A stretch of 64,000 nucleotides of DNA from Niveibacterium microcysteis. GTDB lineage: Bacteria; Pseudomonadota; Gammaproteobacteria; Burkholderiales; Rhodocyclaceae. A program made the translations under genes and the position numbers. Of the stretch, positions 1-8,752 are shown one piece after another (within the stretch, counting starts at the first letter, position 1; each line of letters starts with the position of its first letter). The notes beneath the pieces are model-generated. The model did not search any database and was not told where the DNA came from. It saw nothing but the letters and a program-made list of their open reading frames with translations. The stretch is from positions 1,612,001-1,676,000 of the forward strand of contig NZ_CP071060.1 in assembly GCF_017161445.1 (NCBI RefSeq), written 5' to 3'.

Positions 1-1739
1 TAGCCGGCACGCGCGAGCCGTGCCTGCTGATGGCAGGCGACCCGCATGACCCACTCGCCGATGTTGACGATCAGGCCCGAGTGCTCGGCAAGCGGGATGA
101 AGCGGTCTGGCGCGATGAACTTGCCGTCGTCGTCGCGCCACCGAATGAGCGCCTCAAGACCGATCGCCTTGCGTGTGACCAGGCTGACCTGCGGCTGATA
201 GACCATGAACAGGCGTTCGTTGTCGAAGGCCTGCCGAAGCGCCTGCAACAGCATTACCCGTTCCTGGATCTCGACGCTCATCTCGCGGGTGAAGTAGTTG
301 ATCTCGCCGCGGTTGCGTTGCTTCGCGCGCTTGAGCGCGATGTTGGCGTCTTTCAGCGCCTCACCACCGCTTGAGCCCGCGTCGGAGAGGCTCAGCACGC
401 CACAGGTGATCGATACCATGAGCTCTTGCCCGTCGATCACGAAGGGGTCGTTGAACAGCCCCATGATGTAGCTGGGCGAGAGCTGCGAGGTTGGCCCGAG
501 GAGGCCGAACGTGTCGCCCGAAACACGTGCCACCACCACCTGATCGCCGACCGCCTGCTTGAGTCGCGCAGCAACTTCCTGCAGCAACTGGTCGCCGAAG
601 CGGTGACCGAGCGCGTCGTTGGTTTCGGCGAAGTGATCGAGGTCCACCAGCGCCAGGATCTGGTCTGCATGGTCGTGCGTGGCGAGGCGCCGGTCGATCT
701 GCGTGATGAAGTGGATCCGGTTCGGCAGCCGCGAGAGCTGGTCGTAGTACGCAAAGCTGTGCAGCCGCGAGAACAGCGCCGCATTGTCGAAGCCGACAGC
801 GATGTTGGTACAGAAGACTTCAAGCAGCCGACGGTCGATGTCGTCCAGCGTTTCGCGCGTATCCAGGTAAGCCGCCACATCGCGGTGCGCATTGCCCTGA
901 AAGAACAGCGTCGTGCCCGGACCATCGTAGAGGTTGCGCTGATCATGCAGGCAGCGCGTCAGCGCGGCACGGATTTCCGGGTCGTTGATTGCATCGAGCG
1001 GCCGGTTGATCAGGTCCGCATAGCGGCCTGCCGCGGCGATCACCGTGACTTCGTCGCTGCCGGCGTCGACACTGGTACTGCTTTCCTGCGCACACACCAA
1101 GCCTTCGGGCGCCAAGCCCAGCAACGCGGCGATCTGCGTGATCACGCCAGCGGCAAAGTTGCGCACGCCGTGCAGCGCCATCAGTTCGGCGCTAGCCTGC
1201 ACGATCATGTCGAGGCCACGCCGGCTTGCGTTGATGGTGCGGATCTGCTCGTAGGAGCGGATCGCGGCCGTCAGCGTCGTGTAGAGCTTGTTGCGGGTGA
1301 GTTCGGACTTGGTCTTGTAGTCGTTGATGTCGTAGTCGCGGATCGCGTCGATCTCTGGCGCATATCCGGGCTGCCCGGTGCGCAGGATGATCCGCGTTTC
1401 GTTCATGCCGTGGTCTTCACGGATGGTTTTCACGAGACGCAGGCCGGCGTCTTCGTTCTCCATCACCACGTCGAGCAAGATCACCGCAATGTCGTGCTCG
1501 TGCTGCAACAGCTCGCGGGTCTGGCTTGCCGAGTAGGTGTGCAGGAAGTGCAGCGGTCGATGCAGGATCTGCGTGTTGCGCAGGGCAAGGACGGTCGTGC
1601 TGTGGACATCCGGATCATCGTCGACGATCAGCACCCGCCAGGACTTGCGCAGGCTCTCGTGGCCCGTCGCGCTTCCGGCTTCCGGCTCGTCGTCTATGAA
1701 CTCCAGTTCGTCGTCCGGCTGGTTCTGCGCCTCGCTCAC
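1..1739 (-). CDS. REC-DUF3369-GGDEF-EAL response regulator (3' end outside window)
   Basis: A cytoplasmic two-component/c-di-GMP regulator, partial because it runs off the left edge. Reading on the minus strand gives an N-terminal receiver (VDDDPDV acidic pocket, phospho-Asp in ILLDVV, conserved YKTKSEL Lys), then a GAF-like DUF3369 segment, a GGDEF domain, and the beginning of an EAL domain (GLEALIRW). The GGDEF signature reads SGDTF, so cyclase activity is probably lost. The EAL motif start is intact, which suggests phosphodiesterase output. I chose the GTG at 1737-1739 because GGGAG lies six bases upstream and no in-frame ATG fits. The long plus-strand open frames here are antisense shadows. 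The receiver-DUF3369 pairing is an established family architecture; the input kinase is not in the window. Confidence 0.85.
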   Translation of the reverse strand, partial: MSEAQNQPDDELEFIDDEPEAGSATGHESLRKSWRVLIVDDDPDVHSTTVLALRNTQILHRPLHFLHTYSASQTRELLQHEHDIAVILLDVVMENEDAGLRLVKTIREDHGMNETRIILRTGQPGYAPEIDAIRDYDINDYKTKSELTRNKLYTTLTAAIRSYEQIRTINASRRGLDMIVQASAELMALHGVRNFAAGVITQIAALLGLAPEGLVCAQESSTSVDAGSDEVTVIAAAGRYADLINRPLDAINDPEIRAALTRCLHDQRNLYDGPGTTLFFQGNAHRDVAAYLDTRETLDDIDRRLLEVFCTNIAVGFDNAALFSRLHSFAYYDQLSRLPNRIHFITQIDRRLATHDHADQILALVDLDHFAETNDALGHRFGDQLLQEVAARLKQAVGDQVVVARVSGDTFGLLGPTSQLSPSYIMGLFNDPFVIDGQELMVSITCGVLSLSDAGSSGGEALKDANIALKRAKQRNRGEINYFTREMSVEIQERVMLLQALRQAFDNERLFMVYQPQVSLVTRKAIGLEALIRWRDDDGKFIAPDRFIPLAEHSGLIVNIGEWVMRVACHQQARLARAG

Positions 1740-1915
1740 CTTGATCTCCCGTGTCGTTCCGGCCACAGGCATGGCCGACGTCGCGCCCCCGATTCTCGCG
1801 ATTACGGCATTTCGTTCCCGGACTGTAGGGGAATCTGCCGTGAAGGGGGTTGTTGCCAGACGCGCAATACTACCTGCCTTGCGCGTGCGACGCTGTTGGG
1901 CCCGGGTTGAGGGCG

Positions 1916-1937
1916 CGCCGGGCCCGCAGGCCCGGCG
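1916..1937 (-). terminator. hairpin downstream of sodB
   Basis: A perfect 9-bp GC stem (CGCCGGGCC / GGCCCGGCG) with a CGCA loop, 12 bases past the sodB stop. There is no clear T-run, so rho-independent function is only probable. Confidence 0.5.
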
Positions 1938-1949
1938 TTGTTACCGGGG

Positions 1950-2537
1950 TCAGGCGCCGAAGTTGGCGGCGGCGAAGTCCCAGTTTGCGAGGTTGTTGAG
2001 GAACACCTCAACGAACTTCGGGCGTGCGTTGCGGTAGTCGATGTAGTAGGCGTGCTCCCACACGTCGATCGTCAGCAGCGCGGTGTCGCCCGTGGTCAGC
2101 GGCGTGCCTGCCGGGCCCATGTTCACGATGTCGACCGAGCCGTCAGCCTTCTTCACCAGCCAGGTCCAGCCGGAACCGAAGTTGCCGACTGCGCTCTTGG
2201 TGAAGGCTTCCTTGAAAGCGTCGAAGCTGCCGAACTTGGCATTGATCGCTTCGGCGAGCTTGCCGCTCGGGGCGCCGCCGCCGTTCGGCTTCATCGAATT
2301 CCAGAAGAAGGTGTGGTTCCACACCTGCGCGGCGTTGTTGTAGACGCCACCAGCCGGCGCCTTCTTCACGATGGCTTCCAGGTCGAGGGCTTCGAATTCG
2401 GTGCCCTTGATCAGGTTGTTCAGGTTGGTCACATAGGCCTGGTGGTGCTTGGCGTAGTGATAGTCAAAGGTCTCGACCGAGATGTGCGGGACCAGTGCGT
2501 CTTTCGCGTAGGGCAGAGCGGGCAGCGTATGTTCCAT
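1950..2537 (-). CDS. sodB: iron superoxide dismutase
   Basis: Cytoplasmic superoxide dismutase converting superoxide to H2O2 and O2. The 195-aa protein has the expected length. The metal ligands are visible: His in [10 protein letters not shown], His in VWNHTFFW, and Asp and His in DVWEHAYY. The Gln in [11 protein letters not shown] is the signature of Fe-type rather than Mn-type enzymes. The frame is open 40 codons further upstream into xseA, but [10 protein letters not shown] is the family N-terminus and has AGGAG upstream, so the start is 2537. It lies 34 bases after xseA on the same strand, consistent with an xseA-sodB transcript as in related betaproteobacteria. Confidence 0.96.
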   Translation of the reverse strand: MEHTLPALPYAKDALVPHISVETFDYHYAKHHQAYVTNLNNLIKGTEFEALDLEAIVKKAPAGGVYNNAAQVWNHTFFWNSMKPNGGGAPSGKLAEAINAKFGSFDAFKEAFTKSAVGNFGSGWTWLVKKADGSVDIVNMGPAGTPLTTGDTALLTIDVWEHAYYIDYRNARPKFVEVFLNNLANWDFAAANFGA

Positions 2538-2571
2538 TTTTTGTGTGCTCCTGTGGGTTGGAAGTCGAATT

Positions 2572-3969
2572 CTAGTCGTGCTGGGGCCCGGGTTTCGACC
2601 CTTTCGCGGAAAGGGTCTCGATCCGTGCTGCAATTTGCGCGTCGCGCGTTTGCACATCGATCAGATCGCCCGGCATCAGCCCGGCGGCGTCACGCACGAC
2701 CCGGCCTTGCTCGTCGCGCACGATTGCGTAGCCGCGCGCCAGCACGGCATCGGGGTTGAGCTGACCCAATTGGGCGCGCAGCGCGTCGAGCTGGCGTTGG
2801 CTACCTGTCAGCCGGCGGTCAAAGCTGGCGGAAAGTGCTTGCCCAAGTCGCTCGACGACGATTCGCTTGGCTGCGGGGTCCGGCAGTGCATGGCCGAGCC
2901 GTTGCCCGAGCAAGCCACAGCGCGCGCGAAGCCTTTCGATCCGCAGTGCCGCGGCGCGGTCAAGCCGAGGCGCGAGGGCTGCGACGCGATCCCGTTGTCG
3001 CGCCAACCGTTCGCGAGGATGGCGCAGTCTCAGGCGGGCGCGGTCGAGGGTTTCATAGGCGCTTTCGACCCTGCGCAGGGCGAGCCGTCGCAGCGCATCG
3101 CGATGGCGGCTCAGCCGCTGTGCCGCCAGCATCAGCCCGGCGCTGGCCAGTTCAGCGGCCGCCGTCGGTGTTGCCGCGCGAAGGTCGGCCGCAAAGTCGG
3201 CGAGCGTAAAGTCTGTTTCGTGGCCGACGCCGCAAATCACCGGAATCGGGCTGCGTACGATTGCGCGCACCAGTTGCTCGTCGTTGAAGGCCCACAAGTC
3301 TTCAAGGCTGCCACCGCCACGGCATACCAGCAAAACGTCGATACCGTCGGCCGACGCGCGGGCGCCTGCTTCGGCAACTGCGGCGGCAAGGCGCCCGCCC
3401 GCGTCGGCACCCTGAACTGGGCTGGGATAGATCACTACCGGCAGATGTGGTGCGCGGCGCTCAAGCGCGACCAGCACATCGTGCAGGGCCGCGCCGGCAG
3501 TCGACGTGACGATGCCGATCCCGCGCGGCATTGGCGGCAGGGGGCGCTTGCGCGCTTCGTCGAACAGGCCCTCGGCGGCCAAACGCTCCTTGAGCCGCAG
3601 AAAAGCCTCGAAAAGGCCACCGCGCCCCGCCTGACGTATGCCTTCCACCTGCAATTGAAACTCGCCGCGCGGTTCGTAGAGCGTGGTGAGCGCGCGTACG
3701 TCGACCTGGAGGCCTTCCTCAAGGCGGAACGGCAGCAACTGGGCGCGCGATCGATACATCACGCAGCGCACCTGTGCTGCACTGTCCCGTAACGTGAAGT
3801 AGAGGTGCCCCGATGCCGCTCGGGTGAGGTTGGCCACTTCGCCGCTGATCCAGCCGAGCGGAAATGCGCCCTCAAGCACGCGCCGCGCGTGTCGGACAAA
3901 TTCCGACACGGCCAGGGCTTCGTCTGCGGGGCGAAATGGGGCGTCAGGGCGCGTAAACATTGGCTCCAT
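2572..3969 (-). CDS. xseA: exodeoxyribonuclease VII large subunit
   Basis: Large subunit of ExoVII, which degrades single-stranded DNA in both directions to short oligonucleotides and works with the small subunit XseB (not in the window). An N-terminal OB-fold ([33 protein letters not shown]) is followed by the catalytic core with [25 protein letters not shown] and [16 protein letters not shown], then a long Arg/Ala-rich coiled-coil region. The usual family start corresponds to either ATG 3969 or ATG 3960; the Shine-Dalgarno evidence is weak for both. The frame stays open to 4035 but that extension is not family-like. Transcribed with sodB downstream. Confidence 0.94.
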   Translation of the reverse strand: MEPMFTRPDAPFRPADEALAVSEFVRHARRVLEGAFPLGWISGEVANLTRAASGHLYFTLRDSAAQVRCVMYRSRAQLLPFRLEEGLQVDVRALTTLYEPRGEFQLQVEGIRQAGRGGLFEAFLRLKERLAAEGLFDEARKRPLPPMPRGIGIVTSTAGAALHDVLVALERRAPHLPVVIYPSPVQGADAGGRLAAAVAEAGARASADGIDVLLVCRGGGSLEDLWAFNDEQLVRAIVRSPIPVICGVGHETDFTLADFAADLRAATPTAAAELASAGLMLAAQRLSRHRDALRRLALRRVESAYETLDRARLRLRHPRERLARQRDRVAALAPRLDRAAALRIERLRARCGLLGQRLGHALPDPAAKRIVVERLGQALSASFDRRLTGSQRQLDALRAQLGQLNPDAVLARGYAIVRDEQGRVVRDAAGLMPGDLIDVQTRDAQIAARIETLSAKGSKPGPQHD

Positions 3970-4155
3970 TCTAGCGGAATCCACATCCCGCGCTGCTTGC
4001 AGGGCAATTCGTGCGGCAGATCGACGAATCGGCAATCAGGGCTTGTAAGTTACTGAAAAATATGATCTTTCATCATAGCTTCATTTTGCATCGGAGCAGA
4101 AAAATCCCTTGTGGGACGGTGACTTAGCGCGCTGTCACGACGGCAATCCACCGAC

Positions 4156-4179
4156 TTATCCACAGAATCTGTGGATTGT
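4156..4179. promoter_or_regulatory. inverted pair of DnaA-box-like sites
   Basis: TTATCCACA at 4156-4164 matches the DnaA-box consensus TTATNCACA exactly. It is followed after a three-base spacer by the inverted partner CTGTGGATTG, so ATCCACAG/CTGTGGAT forms a perfect 8-bp inverted repeat. It could bind DnaA as a regulator or simply be an RNA hairpin. Confidence 0.4.
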
Positions 4180-4196
4180 GTGCACTGTCGTCCGGC

Positions 4197-4226
4197 TTGC
4201 CGGTCGCCATGCCGCCGCGCTAAAGT
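4197..4226 (+). promoter_or_regulatory. candidate sigma-70 promoter of exbB operon
   Basis: TTGCCG and TAAAGT, each 4/6 to consensus, separated by 18 bases, about 44 bases before the exbB start. Read by eye only. Confidence 0.35.
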
Positions 4227-4269
4227 CCCATGCTTCGCGATATCCCCCGCATCTAAAGGAGCTGCACAC

Positions 4270-4875
4270 GTGTTGGCGATCATTCAGGCTGCCGGTTGGC
4301 CGATCTACTTCCTGATCGTGGCGTCCGTCATCGCCCTTGCTTTGATCCTTGAACGGGTCGTCGCGCTGCGTCGCAGCAAAATTGTCCCTGTCGGGCTGGT
4401 CGACAAGATCATTGGCGATCTCCGTCAGGGCGGCATCACCGATGAGCTGGTGTTGCGGGTGGCGAACCACTCGCCGCTGGGCCGCGTGCTTGCCGCCGGG
4501 CTCAAGAACGCCAAGGCTTCGCGCGACGTGATGAAGGAGTCGATCGAAGAGGCCGGCGGTGCCGTGGCGCATGAGCTGGGCCGTTTCCTCACGACCCTGG
4601 GCACGATTTCCACCGTCACGCCGCTGATGGGCCTGTTCGGTACCGTGATCGGCATGATCGAGATCTTCGGCTCCACGTCGCCGGGTGGTACCAACCCGCA
4701 GCAACTGGCGCACGGTATCTCGGTGGCGCTCTACAACACCGGTTTCGGCCTGATCATCGCGATTCCGTCGCTGATCGCCTATCGCCACTTCCGCGCCCAG
4801 GTCGACGATTTTGTCGTCGAGATGGAACAGCAGGCGATCAAGCTGGTGGAAGTGCTGCACGGCGAGCGCCGCTGA
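4270..4875 (+). CDS. exbB: ExbB/TolQ-family proton channel subunit
   Basis: Inner-membrane protein of the ExbB-ExbD motor that uses the proton gradient to energise TonB-dependent outer-membrane transport. It has 201 aa. An N-terminal membrane helix (IYFLIVASVIALALILERVVAL) is followed by a cytoplasmic loop and two further helices, including GTISTVTPLMGLFGTVIGMIEIF and the conserved Pro-rich GLIIAIPSLIAY. GTG 4270 is chosen because AAAGGAG sits eight bases upstream; the longer open frame to 4171 is Cys/Arg-rich and not family-like. It is followed by exbD after 18 bases. No tonB gene is in this window, although a TonB receptor is at 54342-57092. Confidence 0.93.
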   Translation: MLAIIQAAGWPIYFLIVASVIALALILERVVALRRSKIVPVGLVDKIIGDLRQGGITDELVLRVANHSPLGRVLAAGLKNAKASRDVMKESIEEAGGAVAHELGRFLTTLGTISTVTPLMGLFGTVIGMIEIFGSTSPGGTNPQQLAHGISVALYNTGFGLIIAIPSLIAYRHFRAQVDDFVVEMEQQAIKLVEVLHGERR

Positions 4876-4893
4876 GCGGCCCGGAGTCTCCAG

Positions 4894-5316
4894 ATGAACT
4901 TTCGCCGCGGACGTCGTACTGAGGACGTCGAGATCAATCTGATCCCGCTGATCGACGTGATGCTCGTGATCATCATCTTCCTGATGCTCACGACGACCTA
5001 CTCGAAGTTTTCGGGGCTCGAGATCAACCTGCCGACCGCCGCTGCGCCGGCCGCCAAGAGCGTGCCGAACGAGATCGACGTGATCGTCACGGCGGTAGGG
5101 GATGTGATCGTCAATCGTGTGCCCGTCAGCAGCCGTGAGCCTGCCGCGATCGCCGATGCCTTGCGTCGTGCGCGTCCGCAGAGCGAGAAGGAGCCGGTCG
5201 TGATCATCAACGCCGATGCCAAGACACCGCATCAGGCGGTGATCGACGTGATGCAGGCCGCGCAGGCTGCCGATCTGCCGCAGATCACCTTCGCCACGCA
5301 GGCCAGCCAGAACTGA
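4894..5316 (+). CDS. exbD: ExbD/TolR-family biopolymer transport protein
   Basis: Partner of ExbB. It is a 140-aa single-pass inner-membrane protein with the N-terminal signature EINLIPLIDVMLVIIIFLML, in which the conserved membrane Asp (LIDVM) is the proton-relay residue, followed by a periplasmic domain. It ends two bases before the lpxK start, so translation of the block exbB-exbD-lpxK-trm112-kdsB is probably coupled. That order is common in Rhodocyclales and neighbours. Confidence 0.93.
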   Translation: MNFRRGRRTEDVEINLIPLIDVMLVIIIFLMLTTTYSKFSGLEINLPTAAAPAAKSVPNEIDVIVTAVGDVIVNRVPVSSREPAAIADALRRARPQSEKEPVVIINADAKTPHQAVIDVMQAAQAADLPQITFATQASQN

Positions 5317-5318
5317 CC

Positions 5319-6329
5319 GTGCGTTCTGCTCCAGGCTTCTGGAAACGCCGCGGCGTCCCCGCGGCGTTTCTCTTTCCGCTCTCGCTCCTGTTCCGTGCTG
5401 TCGTTGCGTGTCGGTGCGCGATGTTCCGCCTCGGCTGGCTGCGCAGCTATGCGGTCGGTGTGCCGGTCGTGGTTGTCGGCAACATCGCGGTGGGCGGCAG
5501 TGGCAAGACGCCGGTCGTGATCTGGCTCGTCGAGCACTTGCGCGCAGCGGGTTTTCGGCCAGCTGTCGTGAGCCGGGGCTATGGTGGCAGCGCCGAAGGC
5601 GTGCAAGGCGTCGAGCCCGACAGCGATCCCGCAGTCTGCGGCGATGAGCCGGTGCTGCTGGCGCGGCGCTCGCGCTGCCCGGTTTGGATCGGGCGCGACC
5701 GGGTTGCCGCCGCGCGGGCCTTGCGCGAAGCGCACCCGGAAGTCGATGTGATTGTGACGGACGACGGTCTGCAGCACTACCGTCTGAAGCGCGACGTCGA
5801 GATCGTCGTGGTTGATGCGCACCAGATGGGCAACCGCCTGATGCTGCCGGCGGGGCCATTGCGCGAGCCGGTGAAGCGTTTGGCGCAGGCTCACCTGGTT
5901 TTGGCGCACGGCGATATGCCACCGGCGGTGCGGGCCAAGTGCCCTCCGGCACCGGTGTATTCGATGCGCCTGTGGCCGACGGCCTTCTACCGACTGGCGG
6001 ACCCGCGCCAACGGCGTTCGCCGGGCGAATTTTCCGGATTGAAGCTGCGCGCGCTGGCCGGCATCGGCCGGCCCGAGCGTTTCTTTTCGACCCTGCACGA
6101 TTTCGGCCTCCACCCGGTGGCTGAAGAGGCCTTCGCCGATCACCACCCGTTCACGGCAGATGACGTTGCGCTGCGCGACGCCGATGCGCTCGTGGTGACC
6201 GAGAAGGATGCGATAAAATTGCAAGCTTTTGCGCCACGCGAAACCTGGGTGCTGCCGGTGGATGCCGACATCAGGGAAGGGGCGCTGGAGCGCGTACTGG
6301 AGCGTTTGAATGGATGCAAAACTGCTTGA
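5319..6329 (+). CDS. lpxK: tetraacyldisaccharide 4'-kinase
   Basis: Phosphorylates the 4' position of the lipid A disaccharide at the inner membrane. It has 336 aa with a hydrophobic N-terminus ([15 protein letters not shown]) for membrane association and a Walker A motif GGSGKTP in [15 protein letters not shown]. Further family motifs are [16 protein letters not shown] and DDGLQHY, with TEKDAIKL near the C-terminus. The start is GTG 5319, two bases after the exbD stop. Its 3' end overlaps the start of the Trm112-like gene by 20 bases. With kdsB it links this operon to lipopolysaccharide assembly. Confidence 0.95.
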   Translation: MRSAPGFWKRRGVPAAFLFPLSLLFRAVVACRCAMFRLGWLRSYAVGVPVVVVGNIAVGGSGKTPVVIWLVEHLRAAGFRPAVVSRGYGGSAEGVQGVEPDSDPAVCGDEPVLLARRSRCPVWIGRDRVAAARALREAHPEVDVIVTDDGLQHYRLKRDVEIVVVDAHQMGNRLMLPAGPLREPVKRLAQAHLVLAHGDMPPAVRAKCPPAPVYSMRLWPTAFYRLADPRQRRSPGEFSGLKLRALAGIGRPERFFSTLHDFGLHPVAEEAFADHHPFTADDVALRDADALVVTEKDAIKLQAFAPRETWVLPVDADIREGALERVLERLNGCKTA

Positions 6330-6492
6330 AATCCTGGTCTGCCCGCTGTGCAAGGGGCCGCTCGAGTTCCGCAAGGCGGCCAACGAACTGGTCTGCAAGC
6401 CCTGCCGGGTTGCTTACCCGGTGCGCGACGGCATCCCGGTGATGCTTGAAGACGAGGCCCGCGCCTTGGGCGACGACGAGGCGAGCGCCTGA
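6310..6492 (+). CDS. Trm112 family protein (YcaR-like)
   Basis: A 60-aa zinc-ribbon-like protein of the Trm112/UPF0434 family. It begins [18 protein letters not shown] and has a second CKPC pair, giving the four Cys of the family; the Tyr-Pro-Val-Arg-(D/N)GIPVML segment near the C-terminus is the family hallmark. It overlaps the lpxK 3' end, with GGAG seven bases upstream of its ATG. The lpxK-trm112-kdsB order is conserved in many proteobacteria. Biochemical role in bacteria is unclear; it is possibly a small partner or activator protein. Confidence 0.92.
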   Translation: MDAKLLEILVCPLCKGPLEFRKAANELVCKPCRVAYPVRDGIPVMLEDEARALGDDEASA

Positions 6493-6494
6493 AC

Positions 6495-7268
6495 ATGGCA
6501 GCGCCTTTCCAGGCCGTGGTGCCGGCGCGCTACGCGTCAACTCGTTTGCCGGGCAAGCCGCTGGCCGACATCGCCGGCAAGCCGATGGTGGTGCGCGTGA
6601 TGGAGCGTGCACAGGCCTCTGGTGCCGAGTCGGTCTGGGTGGCGACCGATCACGCCGATGTGGAGTCGGCGGTGCGTGCTTGCGGCGGCAAGGTGCTGAT
6701 GACACGGCCCGAGCATCCGAGTGGCACCGACCGTCTGGCAGAAGTGGTCGAGACGCTCGGCTGGCCGGACGAGACGATCGTCGTCAACGTGCAGGGCGAC
6801 GAGCCGCTGATTGACCCGGCCGTCGTTGCAGCGGTGGCGCAGGCATTGGCTGACGATCCGGATGCCGCGATCGCGACCGCCGCGCACCCGATCCATGATG
6901 CCGAAGAGTTCTTCAACCCGGCGGTGGTCAAAGTGGTGTGCGATGCGGCCGGCAATGCGATGAGCTTTTCGCGGGCACCGATCCCGTGGGCACGCGATGC
7001 CTTTGCCCGCGACCGCAGTGTCTTGCCGGTCGAACTCGGCGCGCTGCGCCACGTCGGGCTCTACGCCTATCGGGTGTCCTTTCTGCGCCGCTACGCCGCT
7101 TTGGCGCCGTCGCCGCTCGAATCGATCGAGATGCTCGAGCAGTTGCGTGCGCTGTGGCATGGCTACCGGATCCGCGTGATCACGCTTGCGTCGGCGCCGC
7201 CGGCCGGCGTGGACACGCCCGAAGACCTGGCCCGCGTGCGGGCCCATTTCGAATCTGCCGCCGGTTAG
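6495..7268 (+). CDS. kdsB: 3-deoxy-manno-octulosonate cytidylyltransferase
   Basis: CMP-Kdo synthetase that activates Kdo with CTP for LPS inner-core assembly in the cytoplasm. It has 257 aa. Visible motifs are the N-terminal nucleotide-binding loop [41 protein letters not shown] (metal-binding Asp) and YAYRVSFL, ending with [12 protein letters not shown]. It starts two bases after the Trm112 stop. Length and motifs are typical. Confidence 0.96.
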   Translation: MAAPFQAVVPARYASTRLPGKPLADIAGKPMVVRVMERAQASGAESVWVATDHADVESAVRACGGKVLMTRPEHPSGTDRLAEVVETLGWPDETIVVNVQGDEPLIDPAVVAAVAQALADDPDAAIATAAHPIHDAEEFFNPAVVKVVCDAAGNAMSFSRAPIPWARDAFARDRSVLPVELGALRHVGLYAYRVSFLRRYAALAPSPLESIEMLEQLRALWHGYRIRVITLASAPPAGVDTPEDLARVRAHFESAAG

Positions 7269-7317
7269 TTGGCCGGGGCGGTAAGTTCAGGGTAAGCGCG
7301 GCAGCCGATACTGGTGA

Positions 7318-8001
<684 letters not shown>

Positions 8002-8011
8002 TTGGCAATCC

Positions 8012-8036
8012 GGCGCGACCCGGCAAGGGTCGCGCC
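8012..8036. terminator. adk / TVP38-gene hairpin
   Basis: Perfect 10-bp stem GGCGCGACCC / GGGTCGCGCC with a five-base loop, between convergent stops at 8001 and 8046. The T-run is weak (GTTCTC on the plus side). Confidence 0.6.
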
Positions 8037-8045
8037 GTTCTCATC

Positions 8046-8744
8046 TCAGTCTTCCGCCTCGCGCCACCACCGGCGCAACACCGCGCTGCCACCCACCACC
8101 AGCGCCAGCGTGATCCCGACAAACAGCAGCGTCAGCCAACCGGGTCGTGTTGCGGCGTTCACGATCTGCTCGGCGAACACAGCACTCACCAATACCAGCG
8201 GCAACATGCCGATCGCGCTGCCGAAGAGGAAGTCGCGCAGGCGGATCGTGCTTGCTCCGGCCACCATGTTCACCAACGCAAAGGGCGCCACGGGCACCAG
8301 CCGCAGCGCGATTGAGCTGAGCACGCCGCGATGCCCCAAGCGCTGGCTGATGTAGCGCACGCGCGGGCCGGCCACGCGGCTGATCGCCTCCTGCCCGAGC
8401 CAGCGACCGAACAGGAAGCTCAGCGCGGCGCCGAGGCTCGCACCGCAGATGCCATACACGATGCCGAGCGTCGGCCCGAACGCCAGCGCGCAAACGAGCA
8501 TCAGAATCGACAGCGGCACAGCGATCACGCAAGCCAGCGCGAAGCTGCCGACGGCTGCGGCCGGGCCAAGTTGCTGACCGAGCTGGCGAAGACCGGCCAC
8601 CATGCGATTGAGGTCCAGCGTGTCGCGCAGTGGCGTGAGTTGCCATGCCAGCGCTAGCCCGATGACCGCCGCGATTGCCAGAAAGAAGCCGCGGCGGCGA
8701 TGGCGCAAACGCGCGTGGTGTGCCTCGGTGGGGCCGTCGTGCAT
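8046..8744 (-). CDS. TVP38/TMEM64 (DedA-superfamily) membrane protein
   Basis: Integral inner-membrane protein of the TVP38/TMEM64 family, 232 aa. A basic N-terminal tail is followed by a helix (GFFLAIAAVIGLALAWQL), then several membrane segments. The central re-entrant-type region has GASLGAALSFLFGRWLG and the RLVPVAPFALVNMVAGAS signature. The family is linked to membrane lipid transport or scrambling, but the exact substrate is unknown. ATG 8744 is the first Met after the NRPS stop at 8753, eight bases downstream of it, so it is the last gene of the NRPS operon. This context suggests a membrane role for the pathway, though that is inference. Confidence 0.85.
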   Translation of the reverse strand: MHDGPTEAHHARLRHRRRGFFLAIAAVIGLALAWQLTPLRDTLDLNRMVAGLRQLGQQLGPAAAVGSFALACVIAVPLSILMLVCALAFGPTLGIVYGICGASLGAALSFLFGRWLGQEAISRVAGPRVRYISQRLGHRGVLSSIALRLVPVAPFALVNMVAGASTIRLRDFLFGSAIGMLPLVLVSAVFAEQIVNAATRPGWLTLLFVGITLALVVGGSAVLRRWWREAED

Positions 8745-8752
8745 CGGTGCGC

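Larger units (their letters stand above)
3970..4269. other. 300-bp divergent intergenic region xseA / exbB
   Basis: No gene is visible. It holds an AT-richer patch near 4050-4095 with the inverted repeat TATGAT-CTTTC-ATCATA (4061-4077), a pair of inverted DnaA-box-like sequences (4156-4179), and a promoter-like pair ahead of exbB. Confidence 0.6.

Noticed and set aside
426..1910. 494-aa open frame on the plus strand
   Set aside because: It is the antisense of the REC-DUF3369-GGDEF-EAL gene, whose minus-strand translation has clear domains. The plus frame is open only because of high GC.
4061..4077. Fur box upstream of exbB
   Set aside because: TATGAT-CTTTC-ATCATA is a neat inverted repeat, but it matches the 19-bp Fur consensus poorly.
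4156..4179. Replication origin
   Set aside because: Only one good DnaA box and its inverted partner, no AT-rich unwinding region with multiple boxes, and no dnaA/dnaN/gyrB genes nearby.
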